Part shown: positions 19,524-32,425 of the stretch, one piece after another
How the letters are laid out: each line of letters opens with the position of its first letter
Numbering within the stretch: the stretch's first letter is position 1
NCBI RefSeq assembly: GCF_000204055.1
Contig: NW_006768773.1
Coordinates: forward strand, 422,103 to 486,102
From: Melampsora larici-populina 98AG31
Taxonomy: Eukaryota > Basidiomycota > Pucciniomycetes > Pucciniales > Melampsoraceae
Direction: 5' to 3'
Length of the DNA: 64,000 nt
Program-made: the position numbers and the translations under genes
The notes under the pieces: generated by a model
Databases searched by the model: none
Told to the model about the DNA's origin: nothing
What the model saw: only the letters and a program-made list of their open reading frames with translations

Positions 19524-21403
19524 TCACCTATCATGAAGATAATCCCAAGCTAATTTCAATTGTTCTAATCCAACAAAGATCAATCTTTACACAAAAAACA
19601 AAACATGAAATGATCATTCATACCAAATTCTTATCGATCTACTTATCTTTTTGAATCTAGGAAAAGATTACTTACACTGTATTAGGTCCAAGTCTTATAA
19701 ACGCAGGTGTCCATCCTCTAAAGATCCAACCGATTCCTTCATTTTTAAATGATTCTTTAATCACACTTATAACTGTAGTACTTTTTGATGTGGTATTCAT
19801 TATCTATCAACAAAAACGATCGTAAATCAATCAACACTTCCTAGGTCTTTGTGTATTCAATCTGATGAACAAAAATTGAAAGACGCTTACTCGTGATTTG
19901 ACAACATCAAATGGTGAACAAATCGTAGTAGCTACAGCTCCCTACAAAAGAAACAAAAAAGAAGTGTGCTCATTAGTTTCTCTTTTTTTTGCTACTTGAT
20001 ATACTCGGGCAAATCAAGAAAAATTTCTTAAATCTCCGAAAGACTTACAGCCATTGAACTAGCACAAAAATGCAAATAAAGCCCTTCATCGAAAAATCTA
20101 GTATTAAGTAAAGTACATTTGAAACTATCATAACTACTCTCAGCCCCATCAAAAAAGACAAAAATCTTATTCATAAGTTTCAAAAAGAACCCTAGGAATT
20201 TAATTTAAAAGAAAAGACTTACGTAGCTAATTGACTTGCATTCATTAAAATCGCTCTAGATATATTCGGACCCAAACCTCTAGCTAAACTTTCAATTCCT
20301 TCTTCTCTAATCATCCGAAACAATCCATCAAAGCTGAAAAAGATTTAGTGATCCATTTTGAATTGTTAGAGAAGAAAAAATGAAAAGTATAAAAAAAGGA
20401 ATGAAAGAAAATATCAATGACTCTCGGATCAGAATTTGATCAGCCAAGTTTAGAATAAGGGGAAAAAATAATAGCTAAAAGAATAGAAAAAGATGAAGTT
20501 ATCAATGGTGAATCATAAATGAGACCACATCAATGAATTCTATCAAATTCTAAAATCTAGGAACAATATCCTCTTTCTCTCTCTCAAATCTATTCCGAAA
20601 CCAAAAAAAAATCAAAATTAAGACATCATAATCACCAAACTTAACTCACCAATTTCTATAAAGTTTACGTTGATGAATCGGATAATTAATATCCCCTGTC
20701 ATCCTCACTAAGATCACATCAGCAGGATTTCCAGCAAACCCACCTATCGCACCAGCCAAACTAGCAGCTAAAACCATTTCAGTAGAAGATATTCTTTTTT
20801 TCGCTGGATTTGATGATGATGATGATGAGTTTTGTAAACTAATTAAAGTTTTGATGGAATCATAAATTCCAAATCTGGTTAATGAATATGTCATTTGTCT
20901 CAATAATGAAGCTGATAAACCTGTATATGCTCCTTTGATGATTCCATCTGATTTGATGGCTACAAAAAGTGTTTTAATCATTGATCTTGATGGTCCGGTT
21001 TGCATTCGTCTATATAAAACAAAATCATACATTCAAGATTTCATCCGATCAGTATCTTGAAAGCTTTATAAATAAAGAGTTTGTGTTATTTACACTTTAG
21101 CTACATCTAATGGATGTGTACAAATCGCTGCCATTGAAGCTGCCATCCCTTAAGCATTCAAAAACAAAATCTTCGTTATTCGATCAATCAAAGTTTATTA
21201 TCCGAAAGCTTTCACTAACCACCAAGCCAGAATGGGTATTGTTTGTATTCATTTGAAGTTGATTTATTTGGAGTTGAAGTTGAAGTTGAGCTTGAAGGTG
21301 ATGGTAATGGTAATGGGATTGGTAATGAAGAAGGTAATGGTAAAGTAGTTGATAGTGAAATCACATTCGATGAAATGATAAATTGATAATCGTTTTTCAT
21401 CAC
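19524..21403 (-). CDS. Mitochondrial dicarboxylate carrier (DIC1-like), 8 exons
   Basis: Eight exons could be traced: 21403-21220, 21148-21094, 21009-20650, from 20333, about 20142-20050, about 19950-19890, from 19803, and 19584-19524. The protein has the three signature repeats of the SLC25 carriers: HPLDVAKVRMQT, NPADVILVRMTGD and SPFDVVKSR, with FDGLFRMIREEGIESLARGL and RGWTPAFIRLGPNT between them. The pattern GNPADVILVRMT plus LMNASQLATSYDSFK is typical of dicarboxylate carriers, which exchange malate or succinate for phosphate across the inner mitochondrial membrane. The first exon adds a Ser/Pro/Thr-rich N-terminal extension of about 45 residues. No break is seen. The ending LEQLKLAWDYLHDR is supported by a good acceptor. 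Substrate is inferred from family resemblance. Confidence 0.85.
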
Positions 21404-21938
21404 TTGAATTGTTTGGTTTCTTGATATGATTTCCTACTTCCTTTCTTTAAAGACTCTGTTCTCTTTGGATGATGAGTTAAATTCGAATTTTGTTCGATTT
21501 CTTCCTTTTGATCGATTTCTTTATGATTGATTGATTGAATTCACTTGGTTTCCTATCTTCTGTTTCTTGTTTCTTGTTTCCTGTTTCCTGTTTTCTGTTT
21601 TCTGTTTCTTTACTTTCTTGTTTCGTATTCCGATTGACTTGATTACCTTGATTACCTTGATTATTTCTTTTATTTTTTTAATTTTCTGTTTCCATCACTC
21701 GACCTTCAAGTTGTTTCTCTCTCTCTTTCTCTTGAACTCTGTTTCCTCTAAATTATTATTTGTCAACCGGATTAAACCCATACTCTGTATTGTTCTAAAC
21801 CCATGAAACACAATCCATCCACTTCTCATTCTCATCATCATCTTTAAATTTGGATTTCTGGCTTCACGCAAGCTTAATAGTCACTTGTATTCTAGGCTTC
21901 ATATCAGTCTCAATATTGTTCACAACCTTCAGCTATTT
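21404..21938. other. Low-complexity 5' flank of the carrier gene
   Basis: A long pyrimidine-rich tract (TTTC, GTTTCCTG and CTCTTT repeats, 21540-21740) lies directly upstream of the carrier start on the minus strand. Fungal promoters often carry such tracts. No coding sequence is supported. Confidence 0.45.
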
Positions 21939-22579
21939 CCTAGCTTAACAACAAGCCCACTGTGCCAGGTGATTTTTCTCGGACTCGTCCGCCCCTGGCA
22001 CAGGGGGCTTGCACATTAAACGACAATCGTTGCGTGACTAATAGCCACCTTTTGGTGGGTGTTTTTTCACTTCGCTTTTACACCACGACCCACAAATGCA
22101 TTTTCTTCAAAAAAACAGTCAGATGAGCTCTGTCGAGTTATGAAGGAAATGGCCTCTTCAGAATCTCGACAGAGCTCATGATCGTGTTGATTCATTGAGG
22201 CTGCTTATTTTGAGATTTGAAATTTCAACCGCTAAGATTGTTATGTGTACCCTTAAAAAGGCTCGAGAGATGGTCAATTGACTCCCTTAAACAAACTTAT
22301 TACTCGTTTTCCAGCTCAATTCTTGTGAGCTGGCACTTTTGATTCTCTTTTTTTTCTAATAGAAGTTATGTACAAGATGCTGAACTCATACCAGCCAGTT
22401 TCAGAAACAACATCAAAGTAATGTTGAATGAGATAGGATGGGTTGTATCCAAAAGTGACCCAAATTTCACTTTTTGGGGCTATTGGTCACGCCAGAGATG
22501 TCGTTTAATGTGCAAGTCCCTCGTGCCTCGGCTTCGGGTTACCGTGAGCTTTTGCACGATTGGACTTGGGTTAAGTTAG
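21939..22579. mobile_element. 641-bp MITE, copy 1, with 8-bp target duplication
   Basis: The element is bounded by AGCTATTT at 21931-21938 and again at 22580-22587, a perfect 8-bp target duplication. Its ends are long imperfect inverted repeats of roughly 130 bp starting CCTAGCTTAAC / CTAACTTAA and including CTTGCACATTAAACGACA. Near its left third is a perfect 15-bp hairpin arm pair, ATGAGCTCTGTCGAG (22123) and its complement (22165). It has no coding capacity. A second, nearly identical copy lies at 27512-28153 in the opposite orientation. The 8-bp duplication fits hAT-type (or KDZ-type) transposition. Confidence 0.92.
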
Positions 22580-22845
22580 AGCTATTTCTAGCGGTCAGTG
22601 ATACACTGGTTTAATTGGCAAAAATGACTCATTCTCAACATACTTGGTTTGGTTTTGATCTATACCTCAATTCAAAATATCACCTTCAATCAAATAATTA
22701 ATTCACTTCAACCTCAAAAACAAAACAATAAACATTTGCATCACACACACACTTTCCACAACATTAAAAAACAAAAAACCCATCCTTATAAATTCAAATA
22801 AAAATCTAATTTTTTTTTTCTTTCTCTCTTTCTCTCTCTATCTTT

Positions 22846-25800
22846 TTAAACACTTCTAGTACCAAATGCTCTTCTAACCTTTCTCATCGAAATCCCAACT
22901 CCCCAACCAAAACAAAACAAACTCAAACAAACATCTACCAATAAAACAATCAAAACTTGTAACATAAACCTAGGTCCAAAGATTTTCCAAACCATTAAAT
23001 GTCTTCTTAAGATCGAACAACTTATCAAACAACTTAAACAAATCATCGTATGATAAATAATTAATTTTAAACTATCTTTTAAAATCGAACTGATTAATCC
23101 GATTTGAACTCCTTGATTGCGTTTTCCATTCGAAGGGTTGGGTTGATTAATCGAAATCACTGGACTAAAATTCCATATTCTAAATAATGGGATCGATAAA
23201 CTTGTAATCACAAATCCACTTAATGTATTTAATCCAATCAAGATCGGTGACCAAAGATAATTAGCGGTATTAAATCCAATAAACCCAGTTTTCCATTGAA
23301 TAGATGAAAATGTAGCTTGATGTCCAGTTCCAAAGAAAATCAAATAACTTAATAAACTTAGACCTGAAATCAATAAAAACCTAGTACTCTCAACTTTAAT
23401 CGGTTCTTCTTGATTTTCTTTTGATTGAGTTTTAGGTTTTTGTTGAGTGGCTGCATTGACAGCTGATTCAAATGAAACTCTTAATGATTTAACATCATTC
23501 AAACTATCATTAATCTCCACTAAAGTAAGTATAGCAATCAAACTAATCGAAAGTACCATTTGTCCAGTAGGTTGAGCCACAAGGAATAATACGCAAAAAG
23601 CAGATGATAAGAACATCAAATAAGTTGATCCATATGAATTAGCAAATCCGATCACCAAGACTTTCGGTTTCCCTCCTTTCTCAACTCCTTCATTCTCTTC
23701 ACGTTGAACATCAATACAAAGTGGAAACAGAAACCAAAGTAATGTTCCACCCAATAAACATAATACTAAATCAAATCTTGCTGCCAAAGTCTTGACCCAT
23801 CTACCTGTCTCTCTTAATCCTGGATTCGTACTAAGATCTCCATTCGAGATAATATAATCACTAATCCAATATTGTACTCCACATAATAATGAAAGTCGTA
23901 CCCCAGATCCAAAAAAGACTGAAGCCGGACCTCGATAAGAATCTGCGATGCCTAAAAACCAAGCTAAACCAATAGGTAAACAGATCGCCAACGGTATCAA
24001 ACTTGTCATCACCCAGTTTGGTGCACTAGAACTTGTCGAACTCGAATAAAAGGTAATCGAACAAAATGGATATTGTTCCTCTCGACACACTGTTGAAGTG
24101 GAAATCAACCTCGCGCATACCGCAAACAAGATTGTAAAGAAGAATAATCTGTTCCTCAATCGACTCTGAGGAGCATTCAAAGATTGGATCAAGATCGGTA
24201 AGAGTACACAAATCGAGATCAAGTAAAGCACTGCTTTATCTTCCCAAACAGTGTATGAATTGCTTCCTGTCGTCAAGGCGTGTAAGATAAGTGGTATGGC
24301 TGAAGCCAACGAACCGAATGATGGACATGTTTCTTTGAGACAGGTCTTCAAGTTACATATTGGACTGGTGGATTTATAGAAGATCATTCCAAGACAGATT
24401 CCAGTAGAAGACCCGATCAAAATATTAGAGACTAATGAGGTGGATGTTAACTTCAAAAGAGATATTATCAGCCCAAGTACTGAGCCGAGTAATCCGACCC
24501 AAACACCCGTAATAGTGATCAATCGAATCGGAGCGGCTGAACCGGCAGTAGTCCATTTTGTACTATCCATGAGTCTAAAGGAGGCCAACACACTGAGTCC
24601 AAGGATGATAATTCCAATGAACATCAGACTAGGATTGAAGCTTGCCCAGATGGTTCGAGAATGCGATAAGAGCCTAGAGCCAAATTGACGATAGGCTTGA
24701 AAGGATTTTTCAAACTCTTGATTTCCATAAAACTTCATACCTTGCGCATGCAACTCTCTCAGTTCAGGGACACGAGGTGCCAAATCTTGACCAGGTGAAT
24801 CAGATGTACCGGCATAAGTTTCAATGAATGATAAGAGCTGCGCTGAATTGATGGAAGTTGATAAAGCTAGACTCTCAAGCGAAGAATAGCTTTGAATCTT
24901 TCGAGCACGTAAAGCAGTTGAAGAAGTATCGGTCATCGGTCGATAGAATAATTCTGGTATGATCATACCCAAATTACTGAACGGAATCGGTGAACCCAAC
25001 AAGAGTGAGATTGTGGGGACGAGATCGATTTGAGGTACCGTACGCACTTTGCCCAATGAAGGTTCAAGCTCTATGAAGTCTGATTCAGTCCATAACCAAT
25101 CTGGTAGATTTTCAGGCTGTTGAATCAAGGGCTTAGTCTTTGAGTAGAGCCATAAGGCACTCGAGACCTCCATGAAACTGTCACCTCCATGATCACCTTT
25201 GGAATCCATACCATGATCTCCCATGACTACTAAAAGGGTATCCTCATCTAATCGATCGACAATGGTTTCTAGGAATGCATTGTATTGTGACAATTTAGAT
25301 GTCATCGAAGGATGAGAGGGGCCGAAACGGTGACCGGCATGATCGAGGCCAAGAAAATGCCCGATCAGAATATCCCAATGTTGATCGACTTGATAACCAG
25401 AGTCATTTGGATCCTTTGAGCCCGTCATCATCTTCAACAAGTGATGCTCGACGCCGGCATCAACCGTATCAAGATCCTCGACATTAAAACTTTCAAAGGG
25501 AAAGGTAAGATTCGGGTGAAAGAAGCCAGTCTGTTGTTCGGAGTACTGGGATGCTGATCCAATGTCCGTGGAAGGAGAGCTGCCGAACAAGGTCATCCAA
25601 GTATCATCGCCTGCGAACCCAATGACTTTTCCAATCGATTTGAGCTGATGTATCCAACTATCTTCCTCGATGCCCATATTCACGGAAGCAAAATTTGAGC
25701 CAGCATCTATAAAGGTAGGCAGAGTACCCGTTGTAAGACCCTTGAGCCTTTGTAGGGTTGTTGTAGGTGCATCTGCTACAAAGTGATAGAGAGCGGAATT

Positions 25801-26339
25801 TTGAGGTTGTGACTTGGTGAGTCGAGCTGGGAGAGTGAGATGGTTGTGAACGTGCGGTTGAGTGATGAGATCAGTTTGATGTGGTAATAGAAAGTCATAG
25901 CGCAAGGCGTCGATGAGGATAATGATCGCCTTTGAGTGAGTTGGCTCGATGAAACATGGTGTGCTGCTGGTGCTAGTAGGGTCACAGTACGATCGATCGT
26001 TGATGGTCAATCGAGACAGTAAAAACCCTTGTGAGAAGATATAGAGTGAACATAGATGGACAAAGCCAATGAGGAGTAGGATAAAGGTTGCCAAAAGATG
26101 TGAAGGTAAATGTCTAATCAAGCTGAGCTTGAATGTACTCTGAGATCTGATTGGTTTAGGCTAGACTTTGACGAAAAAAGGACAAGTTGTGAGAACAATG
26201 TGAAGATCTTGAATGTTAATGAATTACTTACCTTTGATGATGAGGATGGAGACGGTGATACGGTATCAATGGTATTCTTAAGATTATCCCGAGTTTGAGA
26301 TCCTGGCTGATCTGATTCTGTTGAGTTTTTGTCTTGCAT
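22846..26339 (-). CDS. GPI13: GPI ethanolamine phosphate transferase 3 (GPI13 / PIG-O), 1133 aa, 2 exons
   Basis: Exon 1 (26339-26232, 36 codons) joins exon 2 (26139-22846) in phase across gtaagt..ctcag. After a first membrane span (LLATFILLLIGFVHLCSLYI), the lumenal alkaline-phosphatase-fold domain shows IIILIDALRYDFLL with the metal-binding Asp, the nucleophile region GTLPTFIDAGSNFA, GFAGDDTWM, FLGLDHAGHRFGPSHP and VVMGDHGMDSKGDHGG. The C-terminal 600 residues hold many hydrophobic spans. In the ER membrane this enzyme adds phosphoethanolamine to the third mannose of GPI, the group later joined to protein. Length fits the family (about 1000-1100). It lies 400 bp from divergent PCC1 and between two MITE copies. 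The frame is intact. Confidence 0.95.
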
Positions 26340-26739
26340 TTCTGCTATTTTTTCGTTTTTGCTTGTGTCCTGATTGTTGTTATCTTGTGTTCTTTGGATT
26401 TGTTATTTTATCGAGTTCATGATGACGATGTTGATGGTGGAGTTGCTGAAGATGAGAAAGTGATCGGAGTTGTAGATGATCAAGAAACAGCCGTGTGATG
26501 GTCTCGGTACTCGGTACTTGCAATAAAACTGGCAGTTAACTCCATCACTCGGATCATGTACCGCATACAATCAACGAACAACACCACTCGATCTTATCTG
26601 ATTGCCTCGCCGTCAACGCGAACACGACGAAGACCAAGACCACGAACCGAGCGAAACTATCATCATCACAAAAACCAAAGATATTATCCTTCAGAAAGAG
26701 AGTACAAGTTAAAACATTGATTAAGAAACGAGGGAGAAC
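26340..26739. promoter_or_regulatory. Divergent promoter region between GPI13 and PCC1
   Basis: The 400-bp spacer separates two start codons facing away from each other, so it should carry the promoters of both genes. It is pyrimidine-rich near GPI13 and purine-rich near PCC1 (GAAAGAGAGTACAAG, GAAACGAGGGAG). No TATA box is evident, as is common for housekeeping genes. Confidence 0.5.
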
Positions 26740-27130
26740 ATGAGTTCAAAGCAAGTCACAAATGAATTCCCATCAGATTGGCATGTTCTGTTAGTCATTC
26801 CGATTCAGTGCTAAACAGATATCAAGACCACGACTTGGCTGACCTTTAGCACTTTAATATGTTGATGATCATAAAAATCAAAGAACACTGAAGGTTCCAA
26901 TCAATGATCCAGATCAAGCTCAAATCATCATCAATTCAATCTCAGCAGATAAACCCATCAAATCGCCAATCTTAATCAGAAGACAAATCCAACTTATCTC
27001 AAATTCGACAAATCATCTTATTGAATTCAAGATTGCTGCATTAACACTTAGACAAGCTAGAGTGTCAATGGATCATTTGATTAATGATCTCGATTTAGTC
27101 ATCGAAACTCTTTTGACTTTTTCATCTTGA
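26740..27130 (+). CDS. PCC1: KEOPS/EKC complex subunit PCC1 (98 aa, 2 exons)
   Basis: Exon 1 (26740-26789) ends in a GTTAGT donor and exon 2 starts at 26884 after CAAAG; together they give 297 bp in frame. The protein shows the Pcc1 pattern: DWHVLTLKVPINDPDQAQII, then a basic strand segment KSPILIRRQIQLI, then the C-terminal helix region IAALTLRQARVSMDHLINDL and a final LVIETLLTF. PCC1 dimerises within the KEOPS complex, which makes the t6A modification of ANN-decoding tRNAs. The length is typical (about 80-110 residues). A short two-exon gene like this is easy for gene finders to miss. Confidence 0.82.
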
Positions 27131-27511
27131 TTGAATTATCTTGATTTTATGTTCATAGGAAAGCTATGTATTACAATCTTGTCAATATGTTATATACCTA
27201 TTCGTTCACTTCGCTCATCATATAAAAATATAATCAACTTCAGCTTATCACCGTCAGATTTTTCTCGTAACTACACCACGGGGCGACTTTTGGCGTAGAA
27301 CGGGTGAGCGAGTGAGATTTTGGAACGGCTCAGGTCGCTGTGTTGAAACGGGTGAAGGCCTGGTGATTAAGTCCACGTGGCTGTCACTAGTCCTTGTCAC
27401 ATAGCGAGAGTGTGACAGGGGGTCTCACAGCTTCCTACTGTGATGAACAATGTCATCGTGGGGTGAGCCGATTGAGCGTGATGAATACCTTGCAGCCAAT
27501 GTGCTCATCAC

Positions 27512-28153
27512 CTAACTTAACCCAAGTCCAATCGTGCAAAAGCTCACGGTAACCCGAAGCCGAGGCACGAGGGACTTGCACATTAAACGACATCTCTGGC
27601 GTGACCAATAGCCCCAAAAAGTGAAATTTGGGTCACTTTTGGATACAACCCATCCTATCTCATTCAACATTACTTTGATGTTGTTTCTGAAACTGGCTGG
27701 TATGAGTTCAGCATCTTGTACATAACTTCTATTAGAAAAAAAAGAGAATCAAAAGTGCCAGCTCACAAGAATTGAGCTGGAAAACGAGTAATAAGTTTGT
27801 TTAAGGGAGTCAATTGACCATCTCTCGAGCCTTTTTAAGGGTACACATAACAATCTTAGCGGTTGAAATTTCAAATCTCAAAATAAGCAGCCTCAATGAA
27901 TCAACACGATCATGAGCTCTGTCGAGATTCTGAAGAGGCCATTTCCTTCATAACTCGACAGAGCTCATCTGACTGTTTTTTTGAAGAAAATGCATTTGTG
28001 GGTCGTGGTGTAAAAGCGAAGTGAAAAAACACCCACCAAAAGGTGGCTATTAGTCACGCAACGATTGTCGTTTAATGTGCAAGCCCCCTGTGCCAGGGGC
28101 GGACGAGTCCGAGAAAAATCACCTGGCACAGTGGGCTTGTTGTTAAGCTAGGC
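27512..28153. mobile_element. 642-bp MITE, copy 2, with 8-bp target duplication
   Basis: This is a reverse-oriented near-identical copy of the element at 21939-22579, differing by about one base in length. It has its own perfect target duplication, CTCATCAC at 27504-27511 and 28154-28161. It sits 240 bp inside the left end of the large transposon, so it inserted later than that element. Confidence 0.93.
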
Positions 28154-29170
28154 TCATCACTCGTTTTCAGATTGAATACGACCCATCCAAACGGCGGGTG
28201 GTGAGCGCATTGGCAGACATGTGAGCAACAGGTTAGAATGATTGACATGATGGATACGTATCCACTGACATGCTCATCACCCAATCTCAAATCGAATGAG
28301 CACCACCATAACCAGCAGGTGGTGAGCACATCAGCAGATATGTAGCCACCATGTCACCCAGTTCATCTATTGCTAACGTTGATTGTGGGTGATATATACA
28401 TGGGCTTGAAATCAGGCTGACATCAAAGATGTGCAGCTGACAACAAAGCGATTGATTTTTGAGAAGTCAAGTCCAGTCCAGACAATCGGACAAAAGCCAA
28501 CTTTGACTTTTTGGGGGGTTCAAAGGCTATTCAGCTCTAAACACGCTCATCGATAACCAGCTCAAGAATCAATCTGAGATTGGATTCTGTGTTACTCACA
28601 AAAACATTCTTGTTGTTCGGTTTTCAGAACAAAACATGTGAGTGGAAAGAGGATCTTGATTCCCCTTTCCCCTGTTCTATTTCTCACAACACAAGATAAG
28701 ATAAATGATGTTTTTAAATCGGTACAAGTCAATCAATTATAAACATTGTAACTGACTGTTGGATTCGAATCATGAGAGCAAGTGTAAAGCACTTTGCCTC
28801 TCAAATTCCATGTCATTCATTTCTCACCGTGAAGCCACATTTCTTTCATTCTTTCAAATCCAAAGGATTGTAAAAAAAGAAATGATCAATCGATCAAGCT
28901 TTGCTTTGCACAAGAGGCGATAGGCTTAGCTGCTGGAACAATTTGTGATCTCAAGGATCATTTTTGATTGTACTTCAGGCTTTTCGAACAAAAATCGGTC
29001 ACTGCGTTCTCCTTTGGAGATCATCTTGTTATAAGCAAGATAAAATCCTGACTTGTTCTTTTTTGTTTTTTTCTTTCAGAAAAACATATAAGATGTCGAT
29101 ACATGTCTCAAATGCCTGTAAGCCCATATCATCAAGAAATACAATGTAACACTCACATTGATTTTTTTGG

Positions 29171-32100
29171 ATGTATAAAGATATATCCTTGCTACGCACT
29201 GACGTGAAAGGAAAAGAACATTTTGAGTGCCGTTTATGTGGCAGCCGAACCTTCCAGAGTATCCCGATCCACATCAAGACACCTACACATCAGGGACATC
29301 TGAATCGACTTGCAGAACGGGCACCTCAACTTCAAGCGCGGCATATATCAGCTTCTGGATTGCAACCTGCACAAGCAGATCATCCTGATATTAACGAAAT
29401 GGACATTGATGACTCTGATGATGATGAAATCGAGTCTGATGAATCTGTTGATAAAACCGAGTCTGATGAATCTGTTGATAAAACCGAGTCTGATGAATCA
29501 CGTGTTGAACCCAAGTCTGATGAAGACAATCAATTTGCTGAGTCCATATTTAATTCTCCATGCAGGAGCGAAGCAGACTTTGATATATCTAATTTTGATA
29601 TATCTAAACTGGATGAAGATACCCTACGGGCTTTCCGACCAGACCCGGAACCTGAATCAAGTGATTCCGATTCTTCCAGCAATCCGGAACTTGATGTATC
29701 ATCACTATTAGAGTCAAATCAAGAATCCGAATGGTACCCTTTCAAAAAAAAAGAAGTACGTCTTCTTTTGTTTGATCTGCCGTCCAACCTTCAACAAATT
29801 CTGAAATCCATTCAAAATTTGTAAGCTGATGAGAGTCATTTATGTCAAGTAGCATTTCGGGTCCATGCTCTTGATTGGATATTCAAGAAATGTGATGGCA
29901 AGAGCCAAATATGAGCGTGTATGGGCAATTGTGGCATTCTGTGGATTAGTTTTTCCAACATACAACACCGCTCGAGACATACGTGAACGCCTTAAGAAGC
30001 GCATTGGTCTGAATGTTGCTGAGAAGGAAAGCCCCTTGGGAAATCCTTGTTTTGGATTGAGTATAAATGAAGTTATTGCTCAAGTGAGTTTTTTTTTGAG
30101 CCGAAGTAGGATCAAAATTGACCATAAATGCTTTGTTGTAGGAACTGTCCAATCCACTTGTCAGTCCTCATTTGGTTGTCATCCCGGAGGCCGTAGGCGA
30201 TGAACCCATCAACCGCCTTTCACAATCAAAGAAATGGAGAGAATCTTATTCTAGAGATCTGCGTGTCCCCATGATCATGCACAAATCATTACATTACTAC
30301 ATCTATGAGCCCGTTCAGCTTCTTTCAGGTGTCATCTTTGTTCCAATTCATTTCTATCAGCAAAGCGGTATCATTCATGCCAAATGTTTCAAGCTCAATG
30401 CGCAAATAGCAACAATTAACTCTAGTGTAGAGCTCTCGATCCCTGAAGAGGAAGATTGGAACTCGGGGAATTATGAAATAATTTCAGCACACGATTTTTA
30501 TTGTCCATATCCCAACTTGAAGTTGTCAGACGGTCGAATGCTGAAGGATGTTTGTAATAATAAGATCATGTGTGTGTATCTATTCATCTATCTATCATTC
30601 ATCTCTGCTTTGTTCTGATTGTTTCTCTGTTTATAATTCAGAACCAGATGGTGAAGACATCGTGTCTATTCCTTTACCAAATCCTTGGCGTGTCCGTGCA
30701 AATGGATTGTTAATCCAACATGTCCCCGTGGTTCTTTATTCTGATGATACATCCGGCAACATATCAAAGAAGTGGAACAAGCATATGTCAATATACACCA
30801 CACTTGCCGGCTTACCTCCAAAGCTTTCTAATCAAGAATACAACATCCACTTTTTAGCTACAACAAATACGGCTAATGCACTTGAGCTTATTGGAAGAAC
30901 TGTAGATGAGTTTGAGTATGTATAATCTTAATTACCTCTTCTTTGTCATAACATCACAACTTATCCAGGATTTTCTTGTGTTTTCTGATTTAGAGAGATC
31001 AACAGCAATGGATTTGTTGCTTACAATTCCTCGTTGAAGACAAATGTACTTGTAAACACAGTACCTCTCTGTCATTGTGGCGACTCTCCGATGCACGCGG
31101 AGATCTCAAACACTACCAATCCATCCATGACGCTCAACCCCTGCCGGATATGTGACTTGAGTGTTGAATCTCAAGCCAAGAAGCATTCGGAAAGTTATAT
31201 CAAGGATTTCTTAGCTATTGATGATGTCGGCATAGTTGTACGTCACTTACTTTGTCCAAAAAATGATGGAACAATCTAATTATTCTTTTGTTCTAGAAAC
31301 CATTCCGCTTTCGTGATTGGAAGGTCACCAAAGCCCGTTCGAAAGAACTCTGGAAGCTAGTCCAACAGCCAAGATGTTGGAAGTATTTTTCCGAGCTATC
31401 AAAAGAATACGGAATACGAGACAGTATCAACTTAAGATTTATTCAACATATTAGAGATATGCCTAGAAAGACAAAATCCAATAAGAAAGCTATCTTGGAT
31501 AAATGTGAATCACTCGATGAAGAGTTCGGCGACTTGTTGTTTAACCAACTCTTAGATCTCAAGGGTGTGTCATTCTTTAATCATTCAAAATTCACTTTAA
31601 TTGAACTCCATTTGTCAATCAGGTTTTGACGGTCACCAAGATACTCCGGTAGAGTGCTTACACGTTGTTCTTCTTGGGGTTGTCAAATATCTTTATGGTG
31701 ACACAATTGCCTCCATTCCAAAAAGCAATCATCACAAGGTCAAAGCACGATACGCATCTTTTGACATCTCTGGACTTAACATTGCACCGATTATACCTTC
31801 AACTATGATAGATAATGCAAAGAGCTTGGTGGGGAAAGAGTTTGGTGTGGTCATGCAGACAGCATTCTACGTTTTATACGAACATCTTGATGAAGATCAC
31901 CGGCTGCTCTGGAGCTACCTCTCTCGTCTTGGTTCTTATGTCTTCCAGCCAGAAATCCCAGACCTCACTCTCTATCTTTCCGAACTCAAAACTGTCATCC
32001 GATGCTTCTTAAACCAACTGATCAAAATCTCAGCGCAATGGACCAACAAGCCTAAATATCACATGTTACTTCATCTCGCAGATTCGATTGAGCGGCTGGG

Positions 32101-32425
32101 TCCGGCAATTCTTTTTGCAACTCAAAAGTTTGAAAGTTACAATGGTGTCACTCGTAAAGCGTCTATCCATTCGAACCATCAGAGTCCTGGACATGACATT
32201 GCCCAGACATTCAATACTGAGGCGGCCTTTGTGCACACCTGGGCGCCAGTGAGTCACTCTCCACGTGCCTCTTCTGAAAAGCGTGCTCTGGTAGTGTTTT
32301 TAAACTCTGTCTCTCTTATTGTAGCCTCAAGCGACCAAGCTATGCATGGAAAACATTGGGAAAAATTTAATCGAGCAGGTTTGTATCACGCGTCCTTTTC
32401 TTTCTTCATAGCAGTGCAATCATAA
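29171..32425 (+). CDS. Transposase of the large CMC/Plavaka-like element, multi-exon
   Basis: Coding stretches at about 29171-29755, 29863-30080, 30142-30570, 30641-30915, 30990-31240, 31297-31565 and 31620-32380 join across GT-AG introns of 50-110 bp. The N-terminus has a zinc-finger-like CRLCGSRTFQSIPIHIKTPTH, followed by an acidic repeat region (ESDESVDKT units) and WYPFKK. The core shows LRVPMIMHKSLHYYIYEPVQ, VPVVLYSDDTSGN, WNKHMSIYTTLAGLPPK, CHCGDSPMHAEI, LNPCRICD, DTPVECLHVVLLGVVKYL, NKPKYHMLLHLADSI and FATQKFESYNG. I know this motif series from transposase-like proteins of rusts and other basidiomycetes. No internal stop was noticed. The 3' end is uncertain because a further short exon may follow the 32380 donor. 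Catalytic acids were not assigned with certainty. Confidence 0.75.

Noticed and set aside
28080..28135. Possible hammerhead ribozyme in the MITE (GGACGAGTCCGAGAAAAATC)
   Set aside because: A short GGAC/GTCC stem and GAGAAA are present, but the required CUGANGA core and cleavage-site geometry are missing.
21939..28153. Composite transposon formed by inverted repeats around GPI13-PCC1
   Set aside because: Each repeat has its own 8-bp target duplication, so they are two independent MITE insertions and not ends of one element.
28755..28790. tRNA-like GATTCGAATC word
   Set aside because: Flanking bases do not form a T stem or acceptor stem.
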